From Vibrio sp. LaRot3 (GTDB lineage Bacteria > Pseudomonadota > Gammaproteobacteria > Enterobacterales > Vibrionaceae), in the NCBI RefSeq assembly GCF_027587025.1, contig NZ_JAPPTI010000002.1, positions 186,001 through 250,000 of the forward strand: 64,000 nt of DNA, written 5' to 3'. Of this stretch, positions 38,144 through 46,080 are shown one piece after another; positions within the stretch are counted from its first letter, which is position 1, and the number at the start of each line of letters is the position of its first letter. The position numbers were made by a program, and so were the translations under genes. Below the pieces are notes generated by a model. That model searched no databases and was not told the DNA's origin. It was given only the letters and a program-made list of their open reading frames with translations.

Positions 38144-39358
38144 TTATTCATTGTATCGAGACTTAGCCTCTAGAATGTAATCACTCCACCATTCCATGAT
38201 CTCTTTTCTTTGTTCATAGAAATCAGAGCGATTGTAGCTAGCTCTGGTTTCATTTTGATCTGAGTGTGACAAACAGGCTTCTATATGCAAAGTATCGAAG
38301 CCTTGCTCGTGCATCGCTGTAGAGGCGATAGATCGCAAACCGTGAGCAACAAGTTCATCTTTGAAGCCGAGGCTTCGCTTTAGAGCTGCATTTGCTGTGT
38401 ACAGGCTTATATGGCTTGATGAATTACGCTCACTCGGGAACACGTATTCATGCTCCTCACTCTGAAGCCGCATTTGCGACAAAATCTCAATCGTAGCGTC
38501 TGTTAGTGGCACTCTATGTTCTTTCCCACGTTTCATTTCCGCAGGAGGAATAGTCCAGCATTTCTGGTTCAGGTCGATATCTCTCCAACGCGCTCTAGCT
38601 GCTTCTTTTGGTCGCGTCATTGTATGAAGCTGCCAAAGAATTAACAGTTTAGTTTTCTGGCGAATGTTAGCGTTATCTTGTAGTTGCTTTAATAACCGGT
38701 TTAATAACTCGGGTCGGATTGTGGGCATGTGTTTTACTTCATGTTTTTCGAACGCATTAATCATGCGGGTCAGTGGGTTAGCATTGATAATGCCGCTATC
38801 AACACCGTATTCCATGATTTGATTTAGAGATTGGCAAATTCGCTTGATTGTCGATAGTTTTTGGTCGTTCTCTAGTGGCCGTAAAGCCTGAACTGCACTC
38901 AAACGAGTGATGGACGAAATTGATGTTCTACCAAAATGGGGAAAAGCGTAAAGCTCTAATGTCCGCCAGATACGTTCTGCATGATTAGTGCTGACGGTTT
39001 TTTTCTTTCTTCGAAACCACTCTTCAGCTACTGCGAAAAAGGTATTGGTTTCTTGACGAATGGCCTCTAGTTTGAGTTTCTCAATATGTCCTTTGGGGTC
39101 GATTCCATTGGCGATGAGATTACGGTGTTCTTGAGAGATTTTTCTGGCATCTGTTAGTTTTAGAGATGGATAAGAACCAAGAGATAGCTTCTTAACTGTC
39201 TTGGTTACAGGGTCACTGTACCTAAACTGCCATGATTTTGTACCATTGGGACGGATGCGAATATTGAGCCCATTCCCATCAGCAAGAATATACTCCTTAC
39301 CTCTAATCTCAGCATTCTTGATTTCTTTGTCAGACAGTCTGACGGTCTGTTTCGGCAT
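38144..39358 (-). CDS. P4-type tyrosine integrase of the island
   Basis: A 404-residue integrase with the N-terminal DUF4102 arm-binding domain (LSDKEIKNAEIRGKEYILADGNGLNIRI, GSYPSLKLTDARK) and a catalytic domain with Arg in TRPKEAARARW, His-x-x-Arg in AHGLRSIAST, His in CLSHSDQNE and Tyr in RASYNRSDFYEQR. It catalyses recombination between the 20-bp cores in ylqF. Its 5' end faces the right att site, 185 bp away, and it is transcribed into the island, the usual layout of P4-like elements. The TGGGGTACA repeats upstream of it are its likely arm sites and may also autoregulate it. Confidence 0.94.
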   Translation of the reverse strand: MPKQTVRLSDKEIKNAEIRGKEYILADGNGLNIRIRPNGTKSWQFRYSDPVTKTVKKLSLGSYPSLKLTDARKISQEHRNLIANGIDPKGHIEKLKLEAIRQETNTFFAVAEEWFRRKKKTVSTNHAERIWRTLELYAFPHFGRTSISSITRLSAVQALRPLENDQKLSTIKRICQSLNQIMEYGVDSGIINANPLTRMINAFEKHEVKHMPTIRPELLNRLLKQLQDNANIRQKTKLLILWQLHTMTRPKEAARARWRDIDLNQKCWTIPPAEMKRGKEHRVPLTDATIEILSQMRLQSEEHEYVFPSERNSSSHISLYTANAALKRSLGFKDELVAHGLRSIASTAMHEQGFDTLHIEACLSHSDQNETRASYNRSDFYEQRKEIMEWWSDYILEAKSRYNE

Positions 39359-39406
39359 GTGAAACCCTCAAAAAATTTTGGGGGAGTATACAGTAGTTTA
39401 AAGTAA

Positions 39407-39428
39407 TGGGGTACATTGTGGGGTACAA
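39407..39428. repeat. Right-end integrase arm-type repeats
   Basis: TGGGGTACA at 39407-39415 and TGGGGTACAA at 39419-39428, 12 bp apart in the same orientation as the pair at 26135-26156. They lie between the integrase start and the right core repeat. Confidence 0.7.
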
Positions 39429-39542
39429 AACAAGTAAGAAGTGGTGAGCTTTAATAGGACGTGCTAAGACTGTGGTTTTTAGTTAAGTCTTTGAATTGTA
39501 TTGATTTAGTGGGTTGTTTTAGATGTCATTGGAATTCAATGT

Positions 39543-39562
39543 ATGTGGCCCGGAAACCATTG
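39543..39562. repeat. attR core: 20-bp direct repeat of the island
   Basis: ATGTGGCCCGGAAACCATTG, identical to 26060-26079. On the minus strand it encodes QWFPGH from the displaced ylqF start. Confidence 0.9.
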
Positions 39563-39576
39563 GATTGACATGGGAT
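39544..39576 (-). pseudogene. Stranded 5' stub of the original ylqF
   Basis: Reading leftward from an ATG at 39576 gives MSIQWFPGHIH followed by TGA, with AAGG eight bases before the ATG. The first nine residues match the natural start expected of ylqF, and the reading breaks at the island junction. The host ylqF promoter, presumably within 39577-39802, now drives only this stub. That stretch otherwise shows nothing I can name. Confidence 0.75.
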
Positions 39577-39802
39577 TAACCTTGGAAATTCTTCGTTGGC
39601 GTCAATTGTAAGGGTTATCAGCCAAGAGTAAAGGGTAAAACGAGTGAAGTGATTAAAGGATACCCGGGTTAAATCAGGGCTAAGGGATAAATGCGAAAAG
39701 TTCGTCGATAGTGCCACTAGCGCTCACTAAATCTATTTTCTCAGTGAGCGCCAGTCTTGGTTTAGCACTGTGCTTGGGCTATCGAATCAACTCGTAAATT
39801 TG

Positions 39803-40498
39803 CTATGGTAAATCAAAGATCAAAGCTTTGATGGTTTGTTGCCCGCTGTTCTGCAGAGTAATGTGAGCTTGTTGTTCTATCTTGGCACCATCGCCAGCGT
39901 GCAAAACCACGTCATCAACAGACAAGTCACCCGATATTTGGTGTACGTAGATATTGCGTTCGCCATTGATAGGCAACTCTAGTTCTTGCTCTGGCTCTAA
40001 GACGAGCTGATATAACGTGGCGTCTTGCTTTATATGCAGTGTGCCATTTTCACCTGTAGGCGTTGCGATTGTGGTTAAGCCATTGTTAGCACCGAAGTCT
40101 TTCTGTTGATACCCGGGCTTTTGTCCAACCACATTAGGTTGAATCCAAATTTGAAGAAAGTGCAACTTGTCTTGTGGCGAGCCATTGTACTCACTGTGAT
40201 AAATGCCACTTCCAGCAGACATCAGCTGAAATTCGCCCGCGGGTAAGCTTTGGATATTGCCTTCGCTGTCTTTGTGCTCAATTATCCCTTCAAGTACATA
40301 GCTGATTATTTCCATATCTTTATGGCCATGAGTATCAAATCCGGCCGATGGCTCAACGATGTCGTCATTGATCACTCTGAGGGAAGAAAAGCCCATTTGA
40401 GCAGGGTCGTAATAGTGACCGAAAGAAAAAGTATGTTTGCTATCTAGCCAGCCAAAGTTTGCTTGGCCTCTGTCTTGAGCATGACGGACGGTAATCAT
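39803..40498 (-). CDS. Pirin-family bicupin protein (YhhW-like)
   Basis: 231 residues, the same length as E. coli YhhW, which has quercetin 2,3-dioxygenase activity in vitro. The metal-binding segment FDTHGHKDMEIISYVLEG lies at about residues 55-75, with further His and Glu ligands in SGIYHSEYNGS. The ATG at 40498 follows AAGGAG by seven bases; nine more codons upstream are open but have no ribosome site. Before the island inserted, it was the gene immediately upstream of ylqF. Physiological role unknown. Confidence 0.9.
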   Translation of the reverse strand: MITVRHAQDRGQANFGWLDSKHTFSFGHYYDPAQMGFSSLRVINDDIVEPSAGFDTHGHKDMEIISYVLEGIIEHKDSEGNIQSLPAGEFQLMSAGSGIYHSEYNGSPQDKLHFLQIWIQPNVVGQKPGYQQKDFGANNGLTTIATPTGENGTLHIKQDATLYQLVLEPEQELELPINGERNIYVHQISGDLSVDDVVLHAGDGAKIEQQAHITLQNSGQQTIKALIFDLP

Positions 40499-40831
40499 AA
40501 GCTTGCTCCTTGTTGACTGCTTCACTGGTCATTGTTGATGACTTTAGTGTAAGCATCTCGACAGAGGATAGAATGAGAGGTTGTTGATGATGTAATTCGA
40601 ATTCTTTGAACATCTCGTTAAGGTTTAATTTTTTATAGACGATTCTTTAAAGACGCTCTCATTTTATCTATCTGTTGTGGGCAAAGTTTGTATTCAATCA
40701 CGAGTTATATATAGTCATGGATTCAAAAGGATAGGGAATATGTTCTAACGGCTCTATTGCCAATATCCTGATTGCTTTAAGTGATACCGCTGATATCAAA
40801 GTTAACGACATGGAACTGTGACAAAAAGGAT
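40499..40831. other. Intergenic region, no feature recognised
   Basis: 333 bp between the divergent pirin and GNAT genes. AT-rich, with stops in all frames; it must hold the two promoters, but I see no repeat, hairpin or operator that I would defend. Confidence 0.5.
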
Positions 40832-41347
40832 ATGTTAGAGACGGAGAGGCTGATTCTAAAGCCGGTTACACAACAAGATATTGATGTTTATACTGAGTTA
40901 CTCTCGTGCCCGAAAATAACCCGTTATCTACCGGGTGGTCAGCCATTTAGTGATGATTATATTAAAAACTATGTACCGAAAAAAGTCGCGCATTGGCGAC
41001 ATGGTTTTGGCACGTTTATTCTGTTTTTAAAGTCTGATCCAAGGGTGAAAATTGGCTATGCGGGTGTGGAATACACCACTGATAGTCAGGTGCCTGATAT
41101 TCGCTATGGCCTGCTCGAAAGTTATCAAGGTTTTGGCTATGCGTATGAAGCAGCAAAAGTATCGGTTGAATATACATTAACCAACACGGACATTAAGCGC
41201 ATATTTGGTGTTGCCGTTGAAGAGAACCAAGCATCAGTGAAGTTGCTTAAAAAGTTAGGTATGCAACCAAGTGACACCGTTGTTTATGATGCGGACGGTT
41301 TAGTTACCTTCTCAATCACGCAAAAGGATTTAGAGAGTGAAGCTTAA
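40832..41347 (+). CDS. GNAT acetyltransferase, RimJ/RimL type
   Basis: A 171-residue acetyltransferase. MLETERLILKPVTQQDIDVYTELLS is the standard RimJ/RimL-type start, followed by RYGLLESYQGFGYAYEAAK with the acetyl-CoA loop and VEENQASVKLLKKLGM. The ATG at 40832 fits the family, but AAGGA lies almost against it; an in-frame GTG at 40781 would add 17 residues. It overlaps the next gene by 11 bp. Substrate unknown. Confidence 0.82.
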   Translation: MLETERLILKPVTQQDIDVYTELLSCPKITRYLPGGQPFSDDYIKNYVPKKVAHWRHGFGTFILFLKSDPRVKIGYAGVEYTTDSQVPDIRYGLLESYQGFGYAYEAAKVSVEYTLTNTDIKRIFGVAVEENQASVKLLKKLGMQPSDTVVYDADGLVTFSITQKDLESEA

Positions 41348-41852
41348 ACTGTCGGTTTGCCTATTCGCCGTGTTATTGATTGGCTTGGCACTTCCTAGTC
41401 AAACGGTTATTCCAGTTAAAAATGCCAGTTGTCATGACTGGAATCCCAAAACATTTTGGTTCGAGCCGTGGGGTTCTTCTGGAGTGCACAAGGGTATCGA
41501 TGTTTTTGCCACAGAAAACACCCCAGCCATTGCCGCAGCATCAGGGTTTGTGTTGTTTAAAGGTGAACTCGCAAAAGGTGGAAAGGTAGTATTAATGCTT
41601 GGGCCTAAATGGCGTTTGCACTATTACGCGCACTTGAGTGACATTGAATCGAAACTTAGCTTTTGGGTGGATAAAGGACAACAGATTGGCGGGGTAGGCA
41701 CAACAGGAAACGCGGTGGGTAAACCCGCTCACCTGCATTATTCCGTCGTAACTTTGCTGCCATATCCGTGGCTTATCACGTCAGAAACTCAAGGTTGGAA
41801 GAAGATGTTTTACCTTGATCCTGCTTTGGGGTTTGAAAGTTGCCAACGCTAA
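41337..41852 (+). CDS. Secreted M23-family (LytM-like) peptidase
   Basis: A 171-residue exported protein with an N-terminal signal or anchor (LSVCLFAVLLIGLALPS) and a LAS-type zinc metallopeptidase domain. Zinc ligands are visible in HKGIDVFA (His-x3-Asp) and AHLHYS (His-x-His). Such enzymes cut peptide cross-links in peptidoglycan. All three metal ligands and the catalytic His (YYAHLSD) appear intact, so it may be active. The GTG start overlaps the GNAT gene, which suggests coupled translation. Confidence 0.85.
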   Translation: MKLKLSVCLFAVLLIGLALPSQTVIPVKNASCHDWNPKTFWFEPWGSSGVHKGIDVFATENTPAIAAASGFVLFKGELAKGGKVVLMLGPKWRLHYYAHLSDIESKLSFWVDKGQQIGGVGTTGNAVGKPAHLHYSVVTLLPYPWLITSETQGWKKMFYLDPALGFESCQR

Positions 41853-41935
41853 TTAGGTATTAGATGAGATAGTTAGCGTCTTTGTATCAGAACCAAAGCG
41901 CGTGTTAATTTGTCCTTAAGCGGTTGGTAATCGGT

Positions 41936-42376
41936 TTAAGGGCATTGGACAAACTCAGTTTGCTTACTATCGATGTCCAACGCTGTTTGATGACTTAATG
42001 CCATTGTCTCTGGGTTGGCAGGAAACTGAGCACCAGTTCCGGGCCAGTAGTAAATACCATTGTCTAAGCATAGAGTCACTATCACGGGATTTGTGTCTAA
42101 TTCTGTCTTCTCTCCTTTTTCAAAATAACCGACAAATTCGATGTTATCGTGTGTTTCACCGCGAAACGTCTCGACCACTTGTGCATGGTAGATATGCTTA
42201 TCGTCGTGTTCTTCTTCAACCACATCTACTTTGGTGTATTTTAATACAGCTGAATAGGGTGTTTCATGAATTGCGTTAGTTAGGGAAGTGTTGAGTTCGT
42301 TGTCCGCAATTGCCGAGTGAGATAGTGTGAAACATAAAGTGCTGAGCAGGGAAAGATTGTGCGTAAGCCTTGTCAT
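41936..42376 (-). CDS. Secreted hypothetical protein
   Basis: 146 residues with a cleavable signal (LTHNLSLLSTLCFTLSHSAIADN). The mature part contains a run of acidic and His residues (VVEEEHDDKHIYH) and two cysteines. The ATG at 42376 follows GGAGAAG; upstream in-frame codons overlap the neighbouring gene and are rejected. No family recognised. It lies 35 bp after a small NifW-like gene on the same strand. Confidence 0.65.
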   Translation of the reverse strand: MTRLTHNLSLLSTLCFTLSHSAIADNELNTSLTNAIHETPYSAVLKYTKVDVVEEEHDDKHIYHAQVVETFRGETHDNIEFVGYFEKGEKTELDTNPVIVTLCLDNGIYYWPGTGAQFPANPETMALSHQTALDIDSKQTEFVQCP

Positions 42377-42411
42377 CGTTAACTTCTCCGTAAGTTGCAT
42401 CAAATTAAACT

Positions 42412-42687
42412 CTAGCGCCGTTGGCAAGTAGTACAGCCTCGACATGCTTGGCGAGTTTGCTTATTAAGTTTGGAGCGTTGTACTTTGCAATAGGCGTTTT
42501 TCAGTGCCCGCCTTCCAGAAAACCAATCGTCCGGTTTGGTCAGAATTACATAACCATTAAAGCGTTTTACCAGCTCTATGCGGTTTGCAGCAATGAACTT
42601 GCTGTCGTAGCCAATTTCAAAGTAGTCCAGAGCCTGCTCAATAGAGGTGAAATTGGCGATGGTTTGTTGGATGTCAGAGGTGCTCAT
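42412..42687 (-). CDS. Small NifW-like protein
   Basis: A 91-residue protein whose layout recalls the NifW nitrogenase-stabilising family: FTSIEQALDYFEIGYDSKFIAANRIELVKRF is close to the family pattern (EDFF-x-F-x-V-x-YD-x(5)-NRLHILKRF), followed by a second helix (RRALKNAYCKVQRS) and a Cys-rich tail (ACRGCTTCQ). Nitrogenase genes are not in the window. Either a distant homologue with another job or a relic. Recognition is from memory and needs a profile search. Confidence 0.5.
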   Translation of the reverse strand: MSTSDIQQTIANFTSIEQALDYFEIGYDSKFIAANRIELVKRFNGYVILTKPDDWFSGRRALKNAYCKVQRSKLNKQTRQACRGCTTCQRR

Positions 42688-42838
42688 AACCGCCTATGTG
42701 GTAACAAGGTTAAGTTGCTGTCATTGTATCTTAAGTTATGGGTAAAAATAATCAGCGATGTTTGATGTGCCTCGCTCGACAATTGCTACTTGGCTGTATA
42801 TATTCGTCTATCCCTATGATTTAAAGAAAGTTATCTCC

Positions 42839-43426
42839 ATGTCTGCACCACAAATCACCACTTTCAACGAAGTTTTTGGACAAGATTCGCCAATCGCGCG
42901 AGCTAACCCTAATCTTGAGAAGTTCCAGTTTGTTCCTAGTGAAGAACCTATTCCAGAGGCATTCATTACAGCGTTAAAGAATGATTTGCAGATCGAACTG
43001 CCGAGTATGTTTATCGACTTCATAAACCAATGTGGTGGATTTGCTGCAGGAGCAGACTTTCTCTACCCGTCCGCGCGTAAAGATGGGGCGATTTGTTCTC
43101 CGTTTGTCGAGTTTGAGTTTGAAAATCGCCTGACGGGTTTGAGTTTGTTTGAAGGGTTTATCGCTCCGGGGAGTAATGCATACGATACACAATTAAGTAC
43201 TTTAGTAGACTGCTTTACTGACGATTACCATGCGAGTGAGCTTAACGGCAGAGACTTACGAAAACTTATTCCGTTTGTGTGTGAAAACGGGGATCTTCTG
43301 TGTTTGGATTACAACGATGTCAATGATGGCGAACCATCGATTGTCATGGTCACTTATGATGGTGTTGCTATCACTCGCGTATTAGATAACTTTGAAGCAA
43401 TGCTAATCGCAATGGTAATACGTTAA
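42839..43426 (+). CDS. SMI1/KNR4 (SUKH) family protein
   Basis: A 195-residue protein with the SUKH pattern: ELPSMFIDFINQCGGF, then a long loop, then LIPFVCENGDLLCLDYNDVNDGEPSIVMVTYDG. SUKH proteins are often immunity proteins for polymorphic toxins, but many stand alone. No toxin gene is adjacent, so an immunity role is not supported here. The ATG at 42839 was chosen because the family domain begins soon after. Its stop codon overlaps that of the convergent membrane-protein gene. Confidence 0.75.
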   Translation: MSAPQITTFNEVFGQDSPIARANPNLEKFQFVPSEEPIPEAFITALKNDLQIELPSMFIDFINQCGGFAAGADFLYPSARKDGAICSPFVEFEFENRLTGLSLFEGFIAPGSNAYDTQLSTLVDCFTDDYHASELNGRDLRKLIPFVCENGDLLCLDYNDVNDGEPSIVMVTYDGVAITRVLDNFEAMLIAMVIR

Positions 43427-43971
43427 CGAACATCCTGTACGACAAGTTCAATCATTAATGTGTCAGATATTGCTTGCGCCAACTGGTGGATTTTGTCGCG
43501 GTCTGAGCTTTCCTCAACCGTATGGTCTCGACCCTGTTTAGGCTCTAAGTACAAATAGGCGGTGCTGGGAGCGCCTTCATCGTAAGTAATCTCGACACGT
43601 ACTCGTTTAAGGTCGTATTTGCTGAACAGTTTTTTACCATTCAATAGGACGTCACTGCTATATCGGTAAAGCTCATAACGCTGACCAAAGATAAGCTTAC
43701 GTACGTCATTAAGCAATTTCAGTACGATGATGATTCCTGCAAAGGCGAACAATGAACTGATCGCGAAAAGGATGAAATCGTCTTTCTTTAGAGCCTCATA
43801 GTGTTGCCATCTTAGCTGTAACTCTTGGCCGATAAGGGAGGCATCGAGCAGAATCCACCACCAAACAATAACGAACCCGCCAAACATGACACAACGCTTT
43901 AGCTGTCGCCAACGGGAACGAATAAGGATAAGTTGTTCGCTATTTTGAGAGGCGATATAGACTGCACTCAT
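43423..43971 (-). CDS. Two-helix membrane protein with C-terminal cytoplasmic domain (paralogue A)
   Basis: 182 residues with two transmembrane helices (VMFGGFVIVWWWILLDASL and FILFAISSLFAFAGIIIVLKLL) and a soluble end with LIFGQRYELYRYSSDVLLNGKKLFSKYDLKRVRV. The same plan and a similar phrase occur in the neighbouring gene (ILGHSYRFDNKKSEIYFGKRRLYSYFDIQSFEI), so the two are tandem paralogues. The soluble part may be a PH-like domain (inference). Function unknown. AAGG lies 9 bases upstream of the ATG. Confidence 0.65.
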   Translation of the reverse strand: MSAVYIASQNSEQLILIRSRWRQLKRCVMFGGFVIVWWWILLDASLIGQELQLRWQHYEALKKDDFILFAISSLFAFAGIIIVLKLLNDVRKLIFGQRYELYRYSSDVLLNGKKLFSKYDLKRVRVEITYDEGAPSTAYLYLEPKQGRDHTVEESSDRDKIHQLAQAISDTLMIELVVQDVR

Positions 43972-44033
43972 TAATTTTGGCCTTCTATAGTTTGGGGTTT
44001 AGGGTCATTAAGAAAGGGGTAAGTTTAAAATCG

Positions 44034-44573
44034 CTAATTGAGTGATTTCTTTCGGCTGATCTTAATTCTGATTGCGTTAGAGATATGTTCAGCCAGTTCT
44101 TCAATGGCGTCTTTATCGTAGCTGTGTTCAATTGCGCGTGATTTTCCGTTGAGTAAACGGAGGATAAGAGAGTAACGAATCGCGTGTTCTTTTTTCGCTT
44201 CGCTGATTTCAAAACTCTGAATATCGAAGTAGCTATAAAGTCTGCGTTTACCAAAGTAAATCTCGGATTTTTTATTATCGAACCGGTAACTATGGCCAAG
44301 AATGGCTCTTTCTATAGTCGCGAGAGTGTTAATGGTATGAATAATAAGCGCGATACCAATGATAACAATGGTCATTACACGAGCGTTGAGGCTGCCGCCA
44401 CGCTGTAAATGCTGCAAGGTGTCTATTACGTAGGCTTTTGCTTGCGGGTAGGTAAAAAGAACCCAAGCAATGATGGCGATTGACCAACACATCAGGATTG
44501 CTTTAAACAGTTCTCGTGTGCGTTTAACGGAAAGCAGGAGTTCATGCTTATCGTTGTTGATGACTTTTAACAT
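44034..44573 (-). CDS. Two-helix membrane protein with C-terminal cytoplasmic domain (paralogue B)
   Basis: 179 residues, the same architecture as the gene 62 bp downstream: helices ILMCWSIAIIAWVLFTY and VMTIVIIGIALIIHTINTLA, then a soluble domain ending DAIEELAEHISNAIRIKISRKKS, matching DKIHQLAQAISDTLMIEL in the paralogue. Only moderate identity, so an old duplication. Function unknown. Confidence 0.65.
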   Translation of the reverse strand: MLKVINNDKHELLLSVKRTRELFKAILMCWSIAIIAWVLFTYPQAKAYVIDTLQHLQRGGSLNARVMTIVIIGIALIIHTINTLATIERAILGHSYRFDNKKSEIYFGKRRLYSYFDIQSFEISEAKKEHAIRYSLILRLLNGKSRAIEHSYDKDAIEELAEHISNAIRIKISRKKSLN

Positions 44574-44736
44574 CTCATATCAACCATATTCAGGATTATG
44601 AGATGTATTTTATAAATTTAACGCACTGATACTTAGGAATATTTGTGAGGTGCGCTGTACATTTTGTTTATTACTTATGAGCTGTTCTCCTTTGTCTTTC
44701 GTATTCATTTAAGTGAATAAAAAAGGAGAGCAGTGA

Positions 44737-46080
44737 ATGAAAAAACGTGGAATTTACTGGGTTACCAATGATTTTCGGGTAAAAGAAAACCCACTGCTCA
44801 ATAAAACGAATGAAGTGGATGAGTTGGCGATCGTCCACTATTTGCCAGGTGTTACGCCGTTCTTACAACACTATGCTGGTGTGACGAGGATCGGTCGTAA
44901 CAAAGATAAGTTCATCAAACAAACGATTTACGATTTCAACCACGCACTGCAAGATTATGGTCAAAAGCTCCACACTTTCGCTCATGAACCCTTCAAGCAC
45001 CTATATAAGTTAATCAGCTCCTTAGATATCACTCACCTTTATTGTGACGACTTTGCTGGATGGAATGAGAAGCGAGTGATTGAAAAGCTCACACACTATT
45101 TCCCTAACCTCAAGGTAGTAAGCGTTAACAATCGAATGCTGTTTGATGAAAATCATCTACCTCTGCTTAGAGAAGGGGATTTAGACACGTTTTCCAAGTT
45201 TAGGAGGCGTGTGGAATCGAGCATACCTTTAAACGCCCATGAGGTTCTGTTTAGCCTACCAAAGCGCATTTCTTTATCGGGTGAGATAAGAATAAGCGGT
45301 TTTCATTGTGGTGGTTCCGATTTCCTTGGCGGAGAGCAAGCCGGATTGAATCATTTGGAACGCTACTTTGAACAAGATTTTGCATTGCATTACAAGCAGA
45401 CGCGCAATGCCTTAGAGGGTGAGGGCAATTCTACGCAGTTTTCTCCTTGGTTGGCGCTTGGCTGTGTGTCTCCACAAACGATATTACGTAAACTCAGGAT
45501 TTTCGAGGCTTGTCATGGCACGAATGACTCAACCGCTTGGATAGAGTTTGAACTTCTGTGGCGCGAGTATTTCTATTGGTATAGCCGAAAGCATGGTAGC
45601 AAGTTGTTTAAGTTTAGTGGCATAAAGAAAACGTCGCCGTTAACCAGTTTCTACGCTCAGCGTTTTCAACAGTGGAAACAAGGTGCGACGGCCTTTCCTT
45701 TGGTTAACGCTTGTATGCGCCAGCTCAATCAAACGGGTTTTATGTCTAATCGAGGTAGGCAAATTGTCGCGAGTTGTTTAGTTAATGAACTGCAATTAGA
45801 TTGGCGCTATGGAGCCGCATATTTTGAGACTCAATTGATAGACTATGATGTGTCATCCAATTGGGGTAATTGGCAGTATCTGGCAGGAGTAGGCGCTGAC
45901 CCTCGAGGCCTACGACGTTTTGATATCGCTAAGCAAACCGAATTTTACGATCCTGAACGTCAATTCATCATGAAATGGTGTGGCTCTGAGTATAATCATA
46001 TTGGGAAGACTGAAGTGATAGACAGTGTCGATATGGTCGACTGGCCAGTAGAAGCGAACATGAAGCGAGGCTTACAGTGA
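44737..46080 (+). CDS. DASH-type cryptochrome/photolyase
   Basis: A 447-residue flavoprotein of the photolyase superfamily. The N-terminal alpha/beta antenna domain starts RGIYWVTNDFRVKENPLL. The C-terminal FAD domain contains WIEFELLWREYFYWYSRKHGSKLFKF, TAFPLVNACMRQLNQTGFMSNRGRQIVASCLVNEL and LDWRYGAAYFETQLIDYDVSSNWGNWQYLAGVGADPRG, which match the DASH group. Such proteins repair CPD lesions mainly in single-stranded DNA and may signal in blue light. AAGGAGAG lies upstream of the ATG. It overlaps the next photolyase gene by four bases. Confidence 0.9.
   Translation: MKKRGIYWVTNDFRVKENPLLNKTNEVDELAIVHYLPGVTPFLQHYAGVTRIGRNKDKFIKQTIYDFNHALQDYGQKLHTFAHEPFKHLYKLISSLDITHLYCDDFAGWNEKRVIEKLTHYFPNLKVVSVNNRMLFDENHLPLLREGDLDTFSKFRRRVESSIPLNAHEVLFSLPKRISLSGEIRISGFHCGGSDFLGGEQAGLNHLERYFEQDFALHYKQTRNALEGEGNSTQFSPWLALGCVSPQTILRKLRIFEACHGTNDSTAWIEFELLWREYFYWYSRKHGSKLFKFSGIKKTSPLTSFYAQRFQQWKQGATAFPLVNACMRQLNQTGFMSNRGRQIVASCLVNELQLDWRYGAAYFETQLIDYDVSSNWGNWQYLAGVGADPRGLRRFDIAKQTEFYDPERQFIMKWCGSEYNHIGKTEVIDSVDMVDWPVEANMKRGLQ

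Larger units (their letters stand above)
26060..39562. mobile_element. Integrated genomic island (13.5 kb) carrying a type I RM/FRG system
   Basis: Bounded by 20-bp direct repeats in the ylqF 5' end, with a P4-type tyrosine integrase (38144-39358) next to the right end and TGGGGTACA arm-type repeats inside both ends. Cargo in order: a nonsense-split gene, an AlpA-like regulator, an HTH/zinc protein, a tyrosine recombinase, a serine recombinase, then hsdM, hsdS, an FRG-domain gene and hsdR. No conjugation or replication genes are visible, so it would need helper functions for transfer. Removing the sequence between the repeats restores an ordinary ylqF start, which supports insertion of a foreign element into a previously intact gene. 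Confidence 0.9.

Noticed and set aside
26060-39562. tRNA or tmRNA gene as the island target
   Set aside because: No tRNA-like cloverleaf is seen at either end; the repeats lie in the ylqF coding start.
39526-39717. 63-codon minus-strand frame across the right island junction
   Set aside because: It reads the junction in a different frame from the ylqF stub, has no ribosome site and joins host and island DNA by chance.
42421-42765. 114-codon plus-strand frame opposite the NifW-like gene
   Set aside because: The minus-strand frame has the recognisable family pattern and a ribosome site; this one has neither.
42839-43426. Toxin-immunity pair at the SUKH-like gene
   Set aside because: No polymorphic toxin, RHS or type VI cargo gene is adjacent.
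43985-44299. 104-codon frame overlapping membrane paralogue B
   Set aside because: It is on the same strand in another frame, fully inside the intergenic and 3' part of a better-supported gene.
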